Part shown: positions 1-5,355 of the stretch, piece by piece | How positions within the stretch are numbered: the first letter of the stretch is position 1 | Layout: each line of letters starts with the position of its first letter | Assembly (NCBI GenBank): GCA_023396625.1 | Contig: JAEWVY010000151.1 | Span: 1-5,355, forward strand | Reading direction: 5' to 3' | Length of the DNA stretch: 5,355 nt | Origin: Pseudomonadota bacterium | Lineage (GTDB): Bacteria; Pseudomonadota; Gammaproteobacteria; Burkholderiales; Burkholderiaceae_C | Notes under the pieces: generated by a model | What the model saw: the letters and a program-made list of their open reading frames with translations, nothing else | Database searches by the model: none | What the model was told of the DNA's origin: nothing | Program-made: the position numbers and the translations under genes

Positions 1-1085
1 CACGCCTGTTCGTTGAAATTCTGCACGGCGATCGAACGTCCGGCCCCCATCAGGTTGTGCCCCCGATGCTGCAACAGCGCGTTCATCGGCACGACCAGAA
101 AGCCCCCGAGTCCGCCCAAAAGAATCAGGAACGGGATGGCCACCCAGACGCTGGTGATGTAGTTCATGCCGATCACCAGCAGTCCCATCGCGATGCCCAG
201 CGGCATGACCCGCGGCGCCATCTCGAGCCGGCAGCGCAGCGAGGCCACCACCGCGCCCACAGCCGTGCCGACAGCCACCACCCCCACCAGGGATGAAGCC
301 TGCGTCGTCCCGTAGGCCAGCGCCGCCGCCGCCCACGCGAGCACGATGTAGCGCAGATTGCCCGAGACACCCCAGAACAATGTGGTGGTGGCCAGCGAGA
401 TCTGGCCCAGCCGGTCCTGCCACAGACGCAGGTTGCAGCGCCAGAAATCGGGCAGCAGCGCCAGCTTGTTGCGCGGCATGGCACGCAACTCGACGCCGGT
501 GTCCGGAATGCGGGTGTTGAACCATGCGGCCAGCATGTACACCAGGATCAGCACCGTGATGGCGGCTTCGGCGGGCGTGTCGACGCCCGTGTTGATCAGC
601 GGCACATCGACCCCCAGCAGCAGCCCCGACAGCCGGGGGCCCACCAACTGACCACCAAGCAGTACCCCCAGGATGATGGAGGTGATCGTCAGCCCCTCGA
701 TCCAGCCGTTGGCCTTGACCAGTTGGGACGCGGGAAGAAGTTCCGTCAGGATGCCGTACTTGGCGGGTGAATACGCCGCCGCACCCAGCCCCACCACCGC
801 GTAGGCCATCAGCGGATGTGTGCCGAACAGCATCGTCAGGCAGCCGACGACCTTGATCGCGTTGCTCAGGAACATCACCCGACCCTTGGGCCGCGCATCG
901 GCAAACGCCCCCACGAATGGGGCGAGAACCACATAGAACAGAGCGAACATCGGCACCAGCGCGGCGCGCTGCCATTCGGCGTGACCCGAAGTCCGGAGAA
1001 GCTCCACGGCGGCGACAAAGAGCGCGTTGTCGGCGAGCGAACTGAAAAACTGCGCCGCCATGATGGTGTAGAAACCGCGCTTCAT
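1..1085 (-). CDS. lplT: Lysophospholipid transporter LplT (MFS), 3' end cut off by the window
   Basis: This is an inner-membrane major-facilitator protein. In E. coli, LplT flips lysophospholipids (such as lyso-PE) to the inner leaflet for re-acylation by Aas. 361 codons are visible and the frame is still open at the left edge. Compared with the roughly 400-residue E. coli protein, about 50 residues are missing. Visible family signatures are AAQFFSSLADNAL (residues 10-22), GAAAYSPAKYGILTEL (101-116), VKANGWIEGLTI (123-134), LFWG (236-239) and VVPMNALLQHRG...GAGRSIAVQN (331-356). All have close counterparts in E. coli LplT. Hydrophobic helices fill the stretches between them. The start at 1085 (MKRGFYTIM) fits the point where the family homology begins, and AGGAG lies 3 nt upstream. 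An in-frame ATG at 1103 adds MYPQEF and has no visible ribosome site, so it remains an alternative. The gene is divergent from alr. An extra segment of about 18 residues (about 150-172) has no counterpart in E. coli LplT. No aas gene is in view. Confidence 0.9.
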   Translation of the reverse strand, partial: MKRGFYTIMAAQFFSSLADNALFVAAVELLRTSGHAEWQRAALVPMFALFYVVLAPFVGAFADARPKGRVMFLSNAIKVVGCLTMLFGTHPLMAYAVVGLGAAAYSPAKYGILTELLPASQLVKANGWIEGLTITSIILGVLLGGQLVGPRLSGLLLGVDVPLINTGVDTPAEAAITVLILVYMLAAWFNTRIPDTGVELRAMPRNKLALLPDFWRCNLRLWQDRLGQISLATTTLFWGVSGNLRYIVLAWAAAALAYGTTQASSLVGVVAVGTAVGAVVASLRCRLEMAPRVMPLGIAMGLLVIGMNYITSVWVAIPFLILLGGLGGFLVVPMNALLQHRGHNLMGAGRSIAVQNFNEQA

Positions 1086-1136
1086 GAACTCCTGCGGATA
1101 CATCAGCGGCGCTGATGCCCGGTGATTTGTATTGGA

Positions 1137-1153
1137 CCTGTCAAGACGACAGG
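1137..1153. repeat. Perfect inverted repeat in the lplT-alr intergenic region
   Basis: CCTGTC AAGAC GACAGG is a perfect 6-bp dyad with a 5-bp spacer. It lies next to the predicted lplT -10 element and covers its expected start site near 1149. It could be an operator, or a small hairpin at the 5' end of the lplT leader. It has no T-tract and lies between two 5' gene ends, so it is not a terminator. No regulator is identified. Confidence 0.4.
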
Positions 1154-1155
1154 GG

Positions 1156-1164
1156 GTTATATCA
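1156..1164 (-). promoter_or_regulatory. Predicted extended -10 promoter element for lplT
   Basis: Read on the minus strand, these bases are TGATATAAC, which is TGn followed by TATAAC. This matches the sigma-70 extended -10 consensus with one mismatch in the hexamer. A -35 hexamer at the normal distance is poor (CTGGGG at about 1179-1184), as extended -10 promoters tolerate. Transcription would start near 1149, giving a leader of about 64 nt to the lplT start at 1085. The patch is AT-rich against a very GC-rich background. The call is inferred from sequence alone. Confidence 0.45.
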
Positions 1165-1238
1165 CGCCAGCCCAAGCCCCCCAGGTCGCCGTGGATGCCA
1201 AAATCGGCAGGCTTGTCCAGCCCCATCCAACCCGTTCC

Positions 1239-2345
1239 ATGCCACGCCCCATTCTCGCCACCATCCACGCCGGCGCGCTGCGCCACAATCTTGACCGCGT
1301 CCGTGCGGCCGCGCCCAGCGCGCGCGTCTGGGCCGTCGTCAAGGCCAACGCCTACGGCCATGGCATCGAGCGAGCGTTCGACGGGCTGCGCGGCGCCGAC
1401 GGCTTTGCCTTGCTCGACCTGGACGAGGCCGAACGTGTGCGTCGCCTGGGCTGGCGCGGCCCCATTCTGCTGCTGGAAGGCGTGTTCGAGGCACGCGACC
1501 TGGAGCAGTGCTCGCGCCTGAATCTCTGGCACACCGTCCACTGTGACGAGCAGATCGACATGCTGGCCGCCCACAAGACACATCAGCCCCATCGTGTCTT
1601 TCTCAAGATGAACTCAGGCATGAACCGGCTGGGCTTCACGCCCGAGCGTTACCGCGCCGCCTGGACCCGGCTCAACGCCTTGCCCCAGGTGGACGAGATT
1701 TCGCTCATGACCCATTTCAGCGATGCCGACGGCCCACGGGGCATCGCCGCGCAAACCCGGATGTTTGCCGCCGCCACCGACGACCTGCCGGGCGAACGCA
1801 CACTGTCCAACAGCGCCGCCACGCTCAGACACGCCGGCGCTGCGCCAGCCCCCGGCGTGGCGGCGGACTGGATCCGTCCCGGCGTGGCCGTGTACGGCAG
1901 CGCGCCGGACCATCCCGAGCACGACATCGCGCATTGGGGGCTGCAGCCCACCATGACACTGGCCTCCCGCCTGATCGCGACGCAGACCCTGCGGCCCGGC
2001 GACAGCGTGGGTTACGGCTCCAGTTTCACTGCCAGCGGGCCGCTGCGCATCGGCGTCGTCGCGTGCGGTTACGCGGACGGCTACCCGCGCCACGGCACCA
2101 CGGGCACGCCGGTGCTTGTCGATGGCGTGCGTACCCGCATGGTCGGTCGCGTCAGCATGGACATGATCACCGTGGACCTGACGCCCGTGCCCGGCGCCGG
2201 GTTTGGCAGCGAGGTCACGCTGTGGGGGCGGGCCTCCAACGGTGCGGTGCTGGCCATCGACGAAGTGGCGCACGCGGCGGGAACCGTGGGGTATGAGCTG
2301 ATGTGCGCACTCGCGCCACGGGTGCCGGTCCAGATCGACGCTTAG
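1239..2345 (+). CDS. alr: Alanine racemase (PLP-dependent)
   Basis: The enzyme interconverts L- and D-alanine in the cytoplasm, supplying D-Ala for peptidoglycan. The 368 residues match the usual length of about 360. An N-terminal TIM-barrel begins with WAVVKANAYGHG, where Lys35 is the expected PLP Schiff-base lysine. KMNSGMNRLGF (123-133) carries the carboxylate-contacting Arg130. WIRPGVAVYG (211-220) carries the Arg213 that contacts the PLP ring nitrogen. The C-terminal beta domain has SVGYGS (256-261), where Tyr259 is the second catalytic base, then RVSMDMITVD (304-313) and GYELMCALAPRVP (351-363). All key residues are present. ATG 1239 (MPRPILATIHAGALRHNL) puts the lysine at the usual distance from the N terminus. 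The frame is open back to a GTG at 1122, but those 39 residues resemble nothing in the family. No clear ribosome site precedes 1239. The constitutive alr and catabolic dadX types cannot be separated with certainty. The absence of dadA nearby favours alr. Confidence 0.95.
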   Translation: MPRPILATIHAGALRHNLDRVRAAAPSARVWAVVKANAYGHGIERAFDGLRGADGFALLDLDEAERVRRLGWRGPILLLEGVFEARDLEQCSRLNLWHTVHCDEQIDMLAAHKTHQPHRVFLKMNSGMNRLGFTPERYRAAWTRLNALPQVDEISLMTHFSDADGPRGIAAQTRMFAAATDDLPGERTLSNSAATLRHAGAAPAPGVAADWIRPGVAVYGSAPDHPEHDIAHWGLQPTMTLASRLIATQTLRPGDSVGYGSSFTASGPLRIGVVACGYADGYPRHGTTGTPVLVDGVRTRMVGRVSMDMITVDLTPVPGAGFGSEVTLWGRASNGAVLAIDEVAHAAGTVGYELMCALAPRVPVQIDA

Positions 2346-2355
2346 AACGCTTAGA
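2338..2355 (+). repeat. 9-bp tandem duplication across the alr stop codon
   Basis: ACGCTTAGA occurs twice back to back. The first copy holds the alr TAG stop (2343-2345). The second repeats the stop in the same frame at 2352-2354. It is probably a small slippage duplication with no coding effect beyond giving a tandem stop. Confidence 0.7.
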
Positions 2356-2360
2356 AAAAG

Positions 2361-2396
2361 GAGCCGGGGCCCCCTCAGAGGCTGCGCCCGCGGCTC
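2361..2396. terminator. GC-rich hairpin after alr, candidate terminator
   Basis: GAGCCGGGGC (2361-2370) pairs with GCCCGCGGCTC (2386-2396), leaving one bulged G at 2390. That gives a 10-bp stem. Inside the loop, CCT (2373-2375) and AGG (2379-2381) can also pair. On the plus strand no T-run follows, so it is at best a weak or factor-assisted end for alr. On the minus strand the stem is followed by CTTTTTC, the shape of an intrinsic terminator, although no minus-strand gene ends here. It may insulate alr from antisense transcription. Confidence 0.35.
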
Positions 2397-2460
2397 GTCC
2401 CGGCCGTCGGCCGATCACACGACAGCCCTTGACGCCGTCCGGCACAACGCGGGAACGGTG

Positions 2461-2477
2461 TTGGCACAGCTCTTGCA
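2461..2477 (+). promoter_or_regulatory. Sigma-54 (RpoN) -24/-12 promoter for the allophanate hydrolase operon
   Basis: TTGGCACAGCTCTTGCA matches the RpoN consensus TTGGCACG-N4-TTGCW at every defined position except the last G of the -24 block. The diagnostic GG (2463-2464) and GC (2475-2476) lie exactly 12 bp apart start to start, as required. The predicted transcription start is near 2488, about 23 nt before the ATG at 2511. Sigma-54 promoters need an enhancer-binding ATPase, and for a nitrogen-release gene NtrC is the natural candidate. I did not find a convincing NtrC palindrome (TGCACC-N5-GGTGCA) in the 165-bp gap or the end of alr. Confidence 0.75.
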
Positions 2478-2481
2478 TCAC

Positions 2482-2497
2482 ATCTTGGATACAAGAT
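2482..2497. promoter_or_regulatory. Perfect dyad over the predicted start site, candidate operator
   Basis: ATCTTG GATA CAAGAT is a perfect 6-bp inverted repeat with a 4-bp spacer. It lies just downstream of the -12 element and covers the predicted +1 near 2488, where a bound repressor would block initiation or escape. The core TTGGATACAA resembles the TTGTATACAA-type operators of some GntR-family regulators, which is inference only. TTGGAT also recurs as a direct repeat at 2485 and 2497. As RNA it would be only a weak hairpin. Confidence 0.45.
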
Positions 2498-2510
2498 TGG
2501 ATGCTTATAA

Positions 2511-4229
2511 ATGGTGCAGCCCCTCGATTCCCAGCCCGCCACGAACCAGGTGCCGGGCACCGGTCCAGCCGCCCCGGCCTGGCTCAACCGACCGCCCCAG
2601 CCGTTGACCCTGCCTGCTGCTTCGGGGCCGCTGCGGGGCTTGCGCTTCGCCGTCAAGGACAACATCGACGTCGCTGGCCTGCCCACCACGGCCGCGTGCC
2701 CGGCCTTTGCCTATGTGCCCGAAACCAGCGCCACCGTGGTGCAGCGGCTGCTCCATGCCGGTGCGTCCCTGGTGGGCAAGACCAATCTGGACCAGTTCGC
2801 CTGCGGGCTCAACGGCACACGCTCGCCCCACGGCGCCGTGCCCAATGCGTTCGACCCCGCCTACGTCTCGGGTGGATCCAGTTCAGGCTCGGCCTACGTG
2901 GTCGCCACGGGCCAGGTCGATTTTTCCCTGGGCACGGACACCGCCGGTTCCGGCCGCGTTCCCGCCGGTCTGAACAATATCGTGGGCCTCAAGCCGTCCA
3001 AGGGGCTGATCAGCGCCCGCGGCGTGGTGCCGGCGGCGCAGAGTGTGGACTGCGTGTCCATCTTCGCGCGCACCGTGAGCCTGGCGGCACGCGTGCTCAC
3101 AGCCGCCATGGGCCACGACGCGGCCGACCCCTATTCACGCCGACTCACGTTGTCTTGCCAGCCCTTGCCTCGGGCGTTTCGTTTCGGCATGCCTTCGGCA
3201 CCGGAATTTTTCGGCGACGCACTGGCCGAAGCCGCCTTCGGCGATGCCGTCGCACGCCTGCGTGAACTGGGGGGCACGCCGGTCCCGATCGACTATGCGC
3301 CGCTGGCCGAAGCCGCGGCCCTGCTCTATGGCAGCCCCCTGGTCGCCGAACGTTACGCGGCAGTGCGACACTTCTTCGACGCGCATGAAGACGCGGTGAT
3401 CGAACCCGTGCGCGGCATCATCGCCAGCGGCCGCGCGTACAGCGCCGCCGACCTGTTCGATGCCCAGGCCCGGCTGCGCGCGCTCGGCCAGCAGGCCGCG
3501 CCGATGTGGGATGCCATCGACGTGCTGCTGGTGCCCACGGCGCCCACGCACTACACCATCGCGCAGATGCGGGCCGACCCGGTGGCGCTCAATCGAAATC
3601 TGGGCGTGTACACCAATTTCGTGAACCTCCTCGACTACGCCGCCCTCTCGGTGCCCAGCAGCATTCGCCCCGATGGCCTGCCCTTCGGCATCACCCTGAT
3701 CGGCCCCTGTGGCAGCGACTGGGCGCTGGCCGATCTGGGACAGCGCTACCACCACGCCACGGGCCTCACCCTGGGCGCCACCGGCGCGCCGCTGCCGCCG
3801 CCCGAACCTCTCGCGGGCCTGCGGCCAGACCCCACTGTGCAAGTGGCCGTCGTCGGCGCCCACCTCTCGGGCATGCCACTGAACAACCAACTGACCGAGG
3901 GAGGGGCCCGGCTGGTCACCTGCACCGAGACCGCCCCCGACTATCGCCTTTTCGCACTGCCCGGCAGCGTGCCGCCCAAGCCAGGGCTGCTGCGCGTGGC
4001 CCCGGGCCACGGCGCGCGCATCGTCGTCGAAGTCTGGGAGATGCCCATGGCGAATTACGGCGCCTTCGTGGCCCGGATCCCCGCCCCCCTGGGCATTGGC
4101 CGCCTGACGCTGGCTGACGGCAGCGAAGTGCAGGGCTTCGTCTGCGAGGCGCTGGCCACTGCCGGAGCGCGAGACATCACCGCATACGGCGGCTGGCGCG
4201 CCTTCCTGGCGGCGCAGCCGGCCACTTGA
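2511..4229 (+). CDS. atzF: Allophanate hydrolase, AtzF type (amidase signature family)
   Basis: A cytoplasmic enzyme that hydrolyses allophanate, giving ammonia and CO2. It is the last step of urea-carboxylase, biuret and cyanuric acid degradation. An amidase-signature domain fills about residues 40-430 of 572. The Ser-cisSer-Lys triad is Lys49 (AVKDNIDVAG), Ser123 (SGGSSSGSA) and Ser147 (GTDTAGSGR). Its 74- and 24-residue spacings equal those I recall for Pseudomonas AtzF (K91, S165, S189). YTNFVNLLDYAALSVP (367-382) is also AtzF-like. Residues about 441-572 form the allophanate-hydrolase C-terminal domain, with VGAHLSGMPLNNQLTE (448-463), EVWEMP and YGGWRAFL. The N terminus is about 40 residues shorter than AtzF and cannot be extended, because TAA at 2508-2510 abuts the ATG. 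No clear ribosome site is visible, and the leader appears very short. The gene is 33 bp from the next one and likely forms an operon with it. Base composition matches the neighbours. Confidence 0.93.
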   Translation: MVQPLDSQPATNQVPGTGPAAPAWLNRPPQPLTLPAASGPLRGLRFAVKDNIDVAGLPTTAACPAFAYVPETSATVVQRLLHAGASLVGKTNLDQFACGLNGTRSPHGAVPNAFDPAYVSGGSSSGSAYVVATGQVDFSLGTDTAGSGRVPAGLNNIVGLKPSKGLISARGVVPAAQSVDCVSIFARTVSLAARVLTAAMGHDAADPYSRRLTLSCQPLPRAFRFGMPSAPEFFGDALAEAAFGDAVARLRELGGTPVPIDYAPLAEAAALLYGSPLVAERYAAVRHFFDAHEDAVIEPVRGIIASGRAYSAADLFDAQARLRALGQQAAPMWDAIDVLLVPTAPTHYTIAQMRADPVALNRNLGVYTNFVNLLDYAALSVPSSIRPDGLPFGITLIGPCGSDWALADLGQRYHHATGLTLGATGAPLPPPEPLAGLRPDPTVQVAVVGAHLSGMPLNNQLTEGGARLVTCTETAPDYRLFALPGSVPPKPGLLRVAPGHGARIVVEVWEMPMANYGAFVARIPAPLGIGRLTLADGSEVQGFVCEALATAGARDITAYGGWRAFLAAQPAT

Positions 4230-4249
4230 TTCTTTCCCATCCGTTTGAC

Positions 4250-4254
4250 GCAGG
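4250..4254 (+). promoter_or_regulatory. Ribosome binding site fixing the start of the substrate-binding protein
   Basis: AGGAG (in GACGCAGGAGCC) lies 8 nt before the ATG at 4263. It selects that ATG over an in-frame TTG at 4245, which overlaps the site and would add MTQEPF before the signal peptide. Confidence 0.75.
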
Positions 4255-4262
4255 AGCCTTTC

Positions 4263-5276
4263 ATGACCTCACACCCGCACGCTGCCACCCCCCGCCTGGC
4301 TTCACGCCGCCGACTGCTGCGAGGCACCGCCGCCGCCACGGCGCTCAGCCTGCTCGGCGCGCCCATGGTCCGCGCGCAGAGCCGCCCGAAAATCCGCATC
4401 GGCTACTGGCCGATCGCCGCCGGGTTGCCGTTCTACTCGGCCATCGAGCTCGGCTATTTCAAGGACGCCGGCCTGGACGTGGAGCCCTTGAAGTTCGCCG
4501 GCGCCCAACAGGTGATGGAGGCGGTGCTGTCAGGCCGCGCCGACGGCACGTCCAACGGCACCGGCTCGGCCAACATCGCCATCGGAGAAATCGCCCAGCC
4601 CGGCACTTTCAAGATCTTCTGCTCGAACCCGAGCAATGTGAGGAACGTGCTGGACGAGGTGATCGTGCCCACAACGAGTCCGGCCAAGGTCCTGGCGGAT
4701 CTCAAGGGCAAGCGCGTGGCCTCCGGGCCCGGCATTCAAAACGTGACGCTGGCCAAGACCGTGCTCGAACGCGGCGGCGCCACGGGTGCCACGGTGGTCG
4801 AGTTGCCCATCGGCCAGCATGTGGCCGCGCTGGCCGCGGGCCAGGTCGACGGCGCGTACACCCTGGAGCCGACCGGCACCATCGGCCGCATGAACGGCAC
4901 CACCCGCGTGCTGGAGCCCGGCGTCATCGCCAGATACGTGCTCGGCGACCCGATGGCGCCCTGGTTCGGTGGCTCGGCTTCGCTGTCCTCGGAGTTCATC
5001 AAAAAGAATCCGGACGCCGCGAAGAAGTTCATCGCCGCCTATGCCCAGGGAGTGGCCTACGTGCGCACCAAGCCAGCGGAGGCACGCCAGTATCTGAAAG
5101 GCTACACCGCCATCGAGGGTCCCCTGACCGGCGAGGTGCCGCTGGCGGCCTACACCCTGTACAACGAATTCACGCCAGCCGATGTGGCGCACTTCCAGAA
5201 GTTCTTCGACCTGTTCAGCGAAAAAGGCATCTTCAGCAAGCGCCTGATGGTCGACAGCATGCTCTACAGGGGCTGA
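4263..5276 (+). CDS. ABC transporter periplasmic substrate-binding protein (NMT1/SsuA/TauA-like), probable Tat substrate
   Basis: This is a 337-residue periplasmic solute receptor, likely the first component of an importer. Residues 1-38 form a signal peptide. SRRRLL (14-19) resembles the twin-arginine consensus SRRxFLK, followed by a hydrophobic stretch (about 21-33) and a likely cut after VRA (36-38). The mature part opens with KIRIGYWPIAAGLPFYSAIE and LGYFKDAGLDVE (about 43-74). This is the typical first beta strand and helix of the NMT1/THI5-like fold shared with nitrate, sulfonate and taurine binding proteins. QQVMEAVLSGRADG (82-95) and LPIGQHVAALAAGQVDGAYTLEP (181-203) fit the paired ligand-reading loops of that fold. 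The substrate cannot be told from sequence. Placement behind allophanate hydrolase under a sigma-54 promoter suggests a nitrogen compound (urea, biuret or a ring amide), but that is inference. It follows atzF by 33 bp and precedes the next gene by 4 bp. Confidence 0.85.
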   Translation: MTSHPHAATPRLASRRRLLRGTAAATALSLLGAPMVRAQSRPKIRIGYWPIAAGLPFYSAIELGYFKDAGLDVEPLKFAGAQQVMEAVLSGRADGTSNGTGSANIAIGEIAQPGTFKIFCSNPSNVRNVLDEVIVPTTSPAKVLADLKGKRVASGPGIQNVTLAKTVLERGGATGATVVELPIGQHVAALAAGQVDGAYTLEPTGTIGRMNGTTRVLEPGVIARYVLGDPMAPWFGGSASLSSEFIKKNPDAAKKFIAAYAQGVAYVRTKPAEARQYLKGYTAIEGPLTGEVPLAAYTLYNEFTPADVAHFQKFFDLFSEKGIFSKRLMVDSMLYRG

Positions 5277-5280
5277 CGCC

Positions 5281-5355
5281 ATGAGTGCCACCCCCAGCAT
5301 GACCGAGGGCGTGCCGGCGGCCAGCGCGGCGCCCGCGCAGGCCAGCCCCTGGACG
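5281..5355 (+). CDS. Start of a downstream gene, probably the ABC permease or ATPase, cut off by the window
   Basis: An ATG at 5281 opens a frame with no stop for all 25 visible codons (MSATPSMTEGVPAASAAPAQ and on). It starts 4 nt after the stop of the substrate-binding protein, with an AGGGG purine block about 8 nt upstream. That arrangement indicates tight operon coupling. The visible part is an Ala/Pro/Ser-rich, uncharged leader with no domain signal. Such leaders are common before the first membrane helix of permeases in this transporter class. The function is inferred from position only. An in-frame ATG at 5299 is an alternative start. Confidence 0.6.
   Translation, partial: MSATPSMTEGVPAASAAPAQASPWT

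Noticed and set aside
1122..1238. N-terminal extension of alr from a GTG at 1122
   Set aside because: The extra 39 residues do not resemble any racemase N terminus and would run through the divergent promoter region. ATG 1239 gives the normal distance to the PLP lysine.
1614..2273. A 219-codon open frame antisense to alr
   Set aside because: It lies opposite a complete racemase with all key residues, and its composition is that of an antisense shadow.
2307..2326. Possible NtrC enhancer in the end of alr (GCAC and GGTGC halves)
   Set aside because: The half-site spacing is wrong for the TGCACC-N5-GGTGCA consensus, and the bases are explained by the coding sequence.
2443..2461. GCAC...GGTG pair just before the sigma-54 element as an NtrC site
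   Set aside because: The spacer is 11 bp instead of 6 between those half-sites, and the position is too close to the promoter for a usual enhancer.
2303..3265. A 320-codon open frame on the plus strand overlapping alr and atzF
   Set aside because: It overlaps two genes with clear catalytic motifs. Its translation is Arg/Pro/Gly-rich with no recognisable domain, as expected from an off-frame reading of GC-rich coding DNA.
3135..4010. A 291-codon open frame antisense to atzF
   Set aside because: The translation is low-complexity Gly/Arg/Gln-rich with no domain. Long antisense frames are common in high-GC genes with strong third-position bias.
4530..5300. A 256-codon open frame antisense to the substrate-binding protein
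   Set aside because: It has no family signature, is His/Gly/Ala-rich, and has no promoter or ribosome site in support. The plus-strand gene explains the region fully.
1..5355. CRISPR array, tRNA, rRNA or insertion sequence
   Set aside because: No regularly spaced repeats, tRNA-like cloverleaf, rRNA motifs, transposase signature or terminal inverted repeats were seen.

Overview
The window is GC-rich, densely coding bacterial DNA. The proteins read like those of a betaproteobacterium in the order Burkholderiales, probably near Comamonadaceae. This placement rests on recognising the protein families and on GC content, not on a database search.

Layout: (1) The left edge to about 1085, minus strand, holds most of lplT, a major-facilitator lysophospholipid transporter whose C-terminal end lies outside the window. 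(2) A divergent intergenic region of about 150 bp carries a good extended -10 element firing toward lplT and a perfect 6-bp dyad at its predicted transcription start. (3) The plus strand at 1239-2345 holds alr, a complete PLP alanine racemase. (4) A 165-bp gap follows. It holds a GC-rich hairpin and then a near-perfect sigma-54 (-24/-12) promoter, with a perfect dyad over its predicted start site. (5) 2511-4229 encodes an AtzF-type allophanate hydrolase. (6) 4263-5276 encodes a twin-arginine-type exported substrate-binding protein of the NMT1/SsuA/TauA class. (7) From 5281 a further gene begins and runs off the right edge, probably an ABC permease or ATPase.

The left half (lplT, alr) is housekeeping: phospholipid recycling at the inner membrane and D-alanine for peptidoglycan. 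The right half reads as the start of a nitrogen-scavenging operon. An ABC importer would bring in an unidentified nitrogen compound, and allophanate hydrolase would release ammonia and CO2 from the allophanate made from it. The sigma-54 promoter suggests induction by nitrogen limitation through NtrC, and the dyad suggests a second, substrate-responsive regulator. No urea carboxylase, biuret hydrolase or cyanuric acid hydrolase is visible, so the source of the allophanate is unknown. It may be encoded beyond the right edge.
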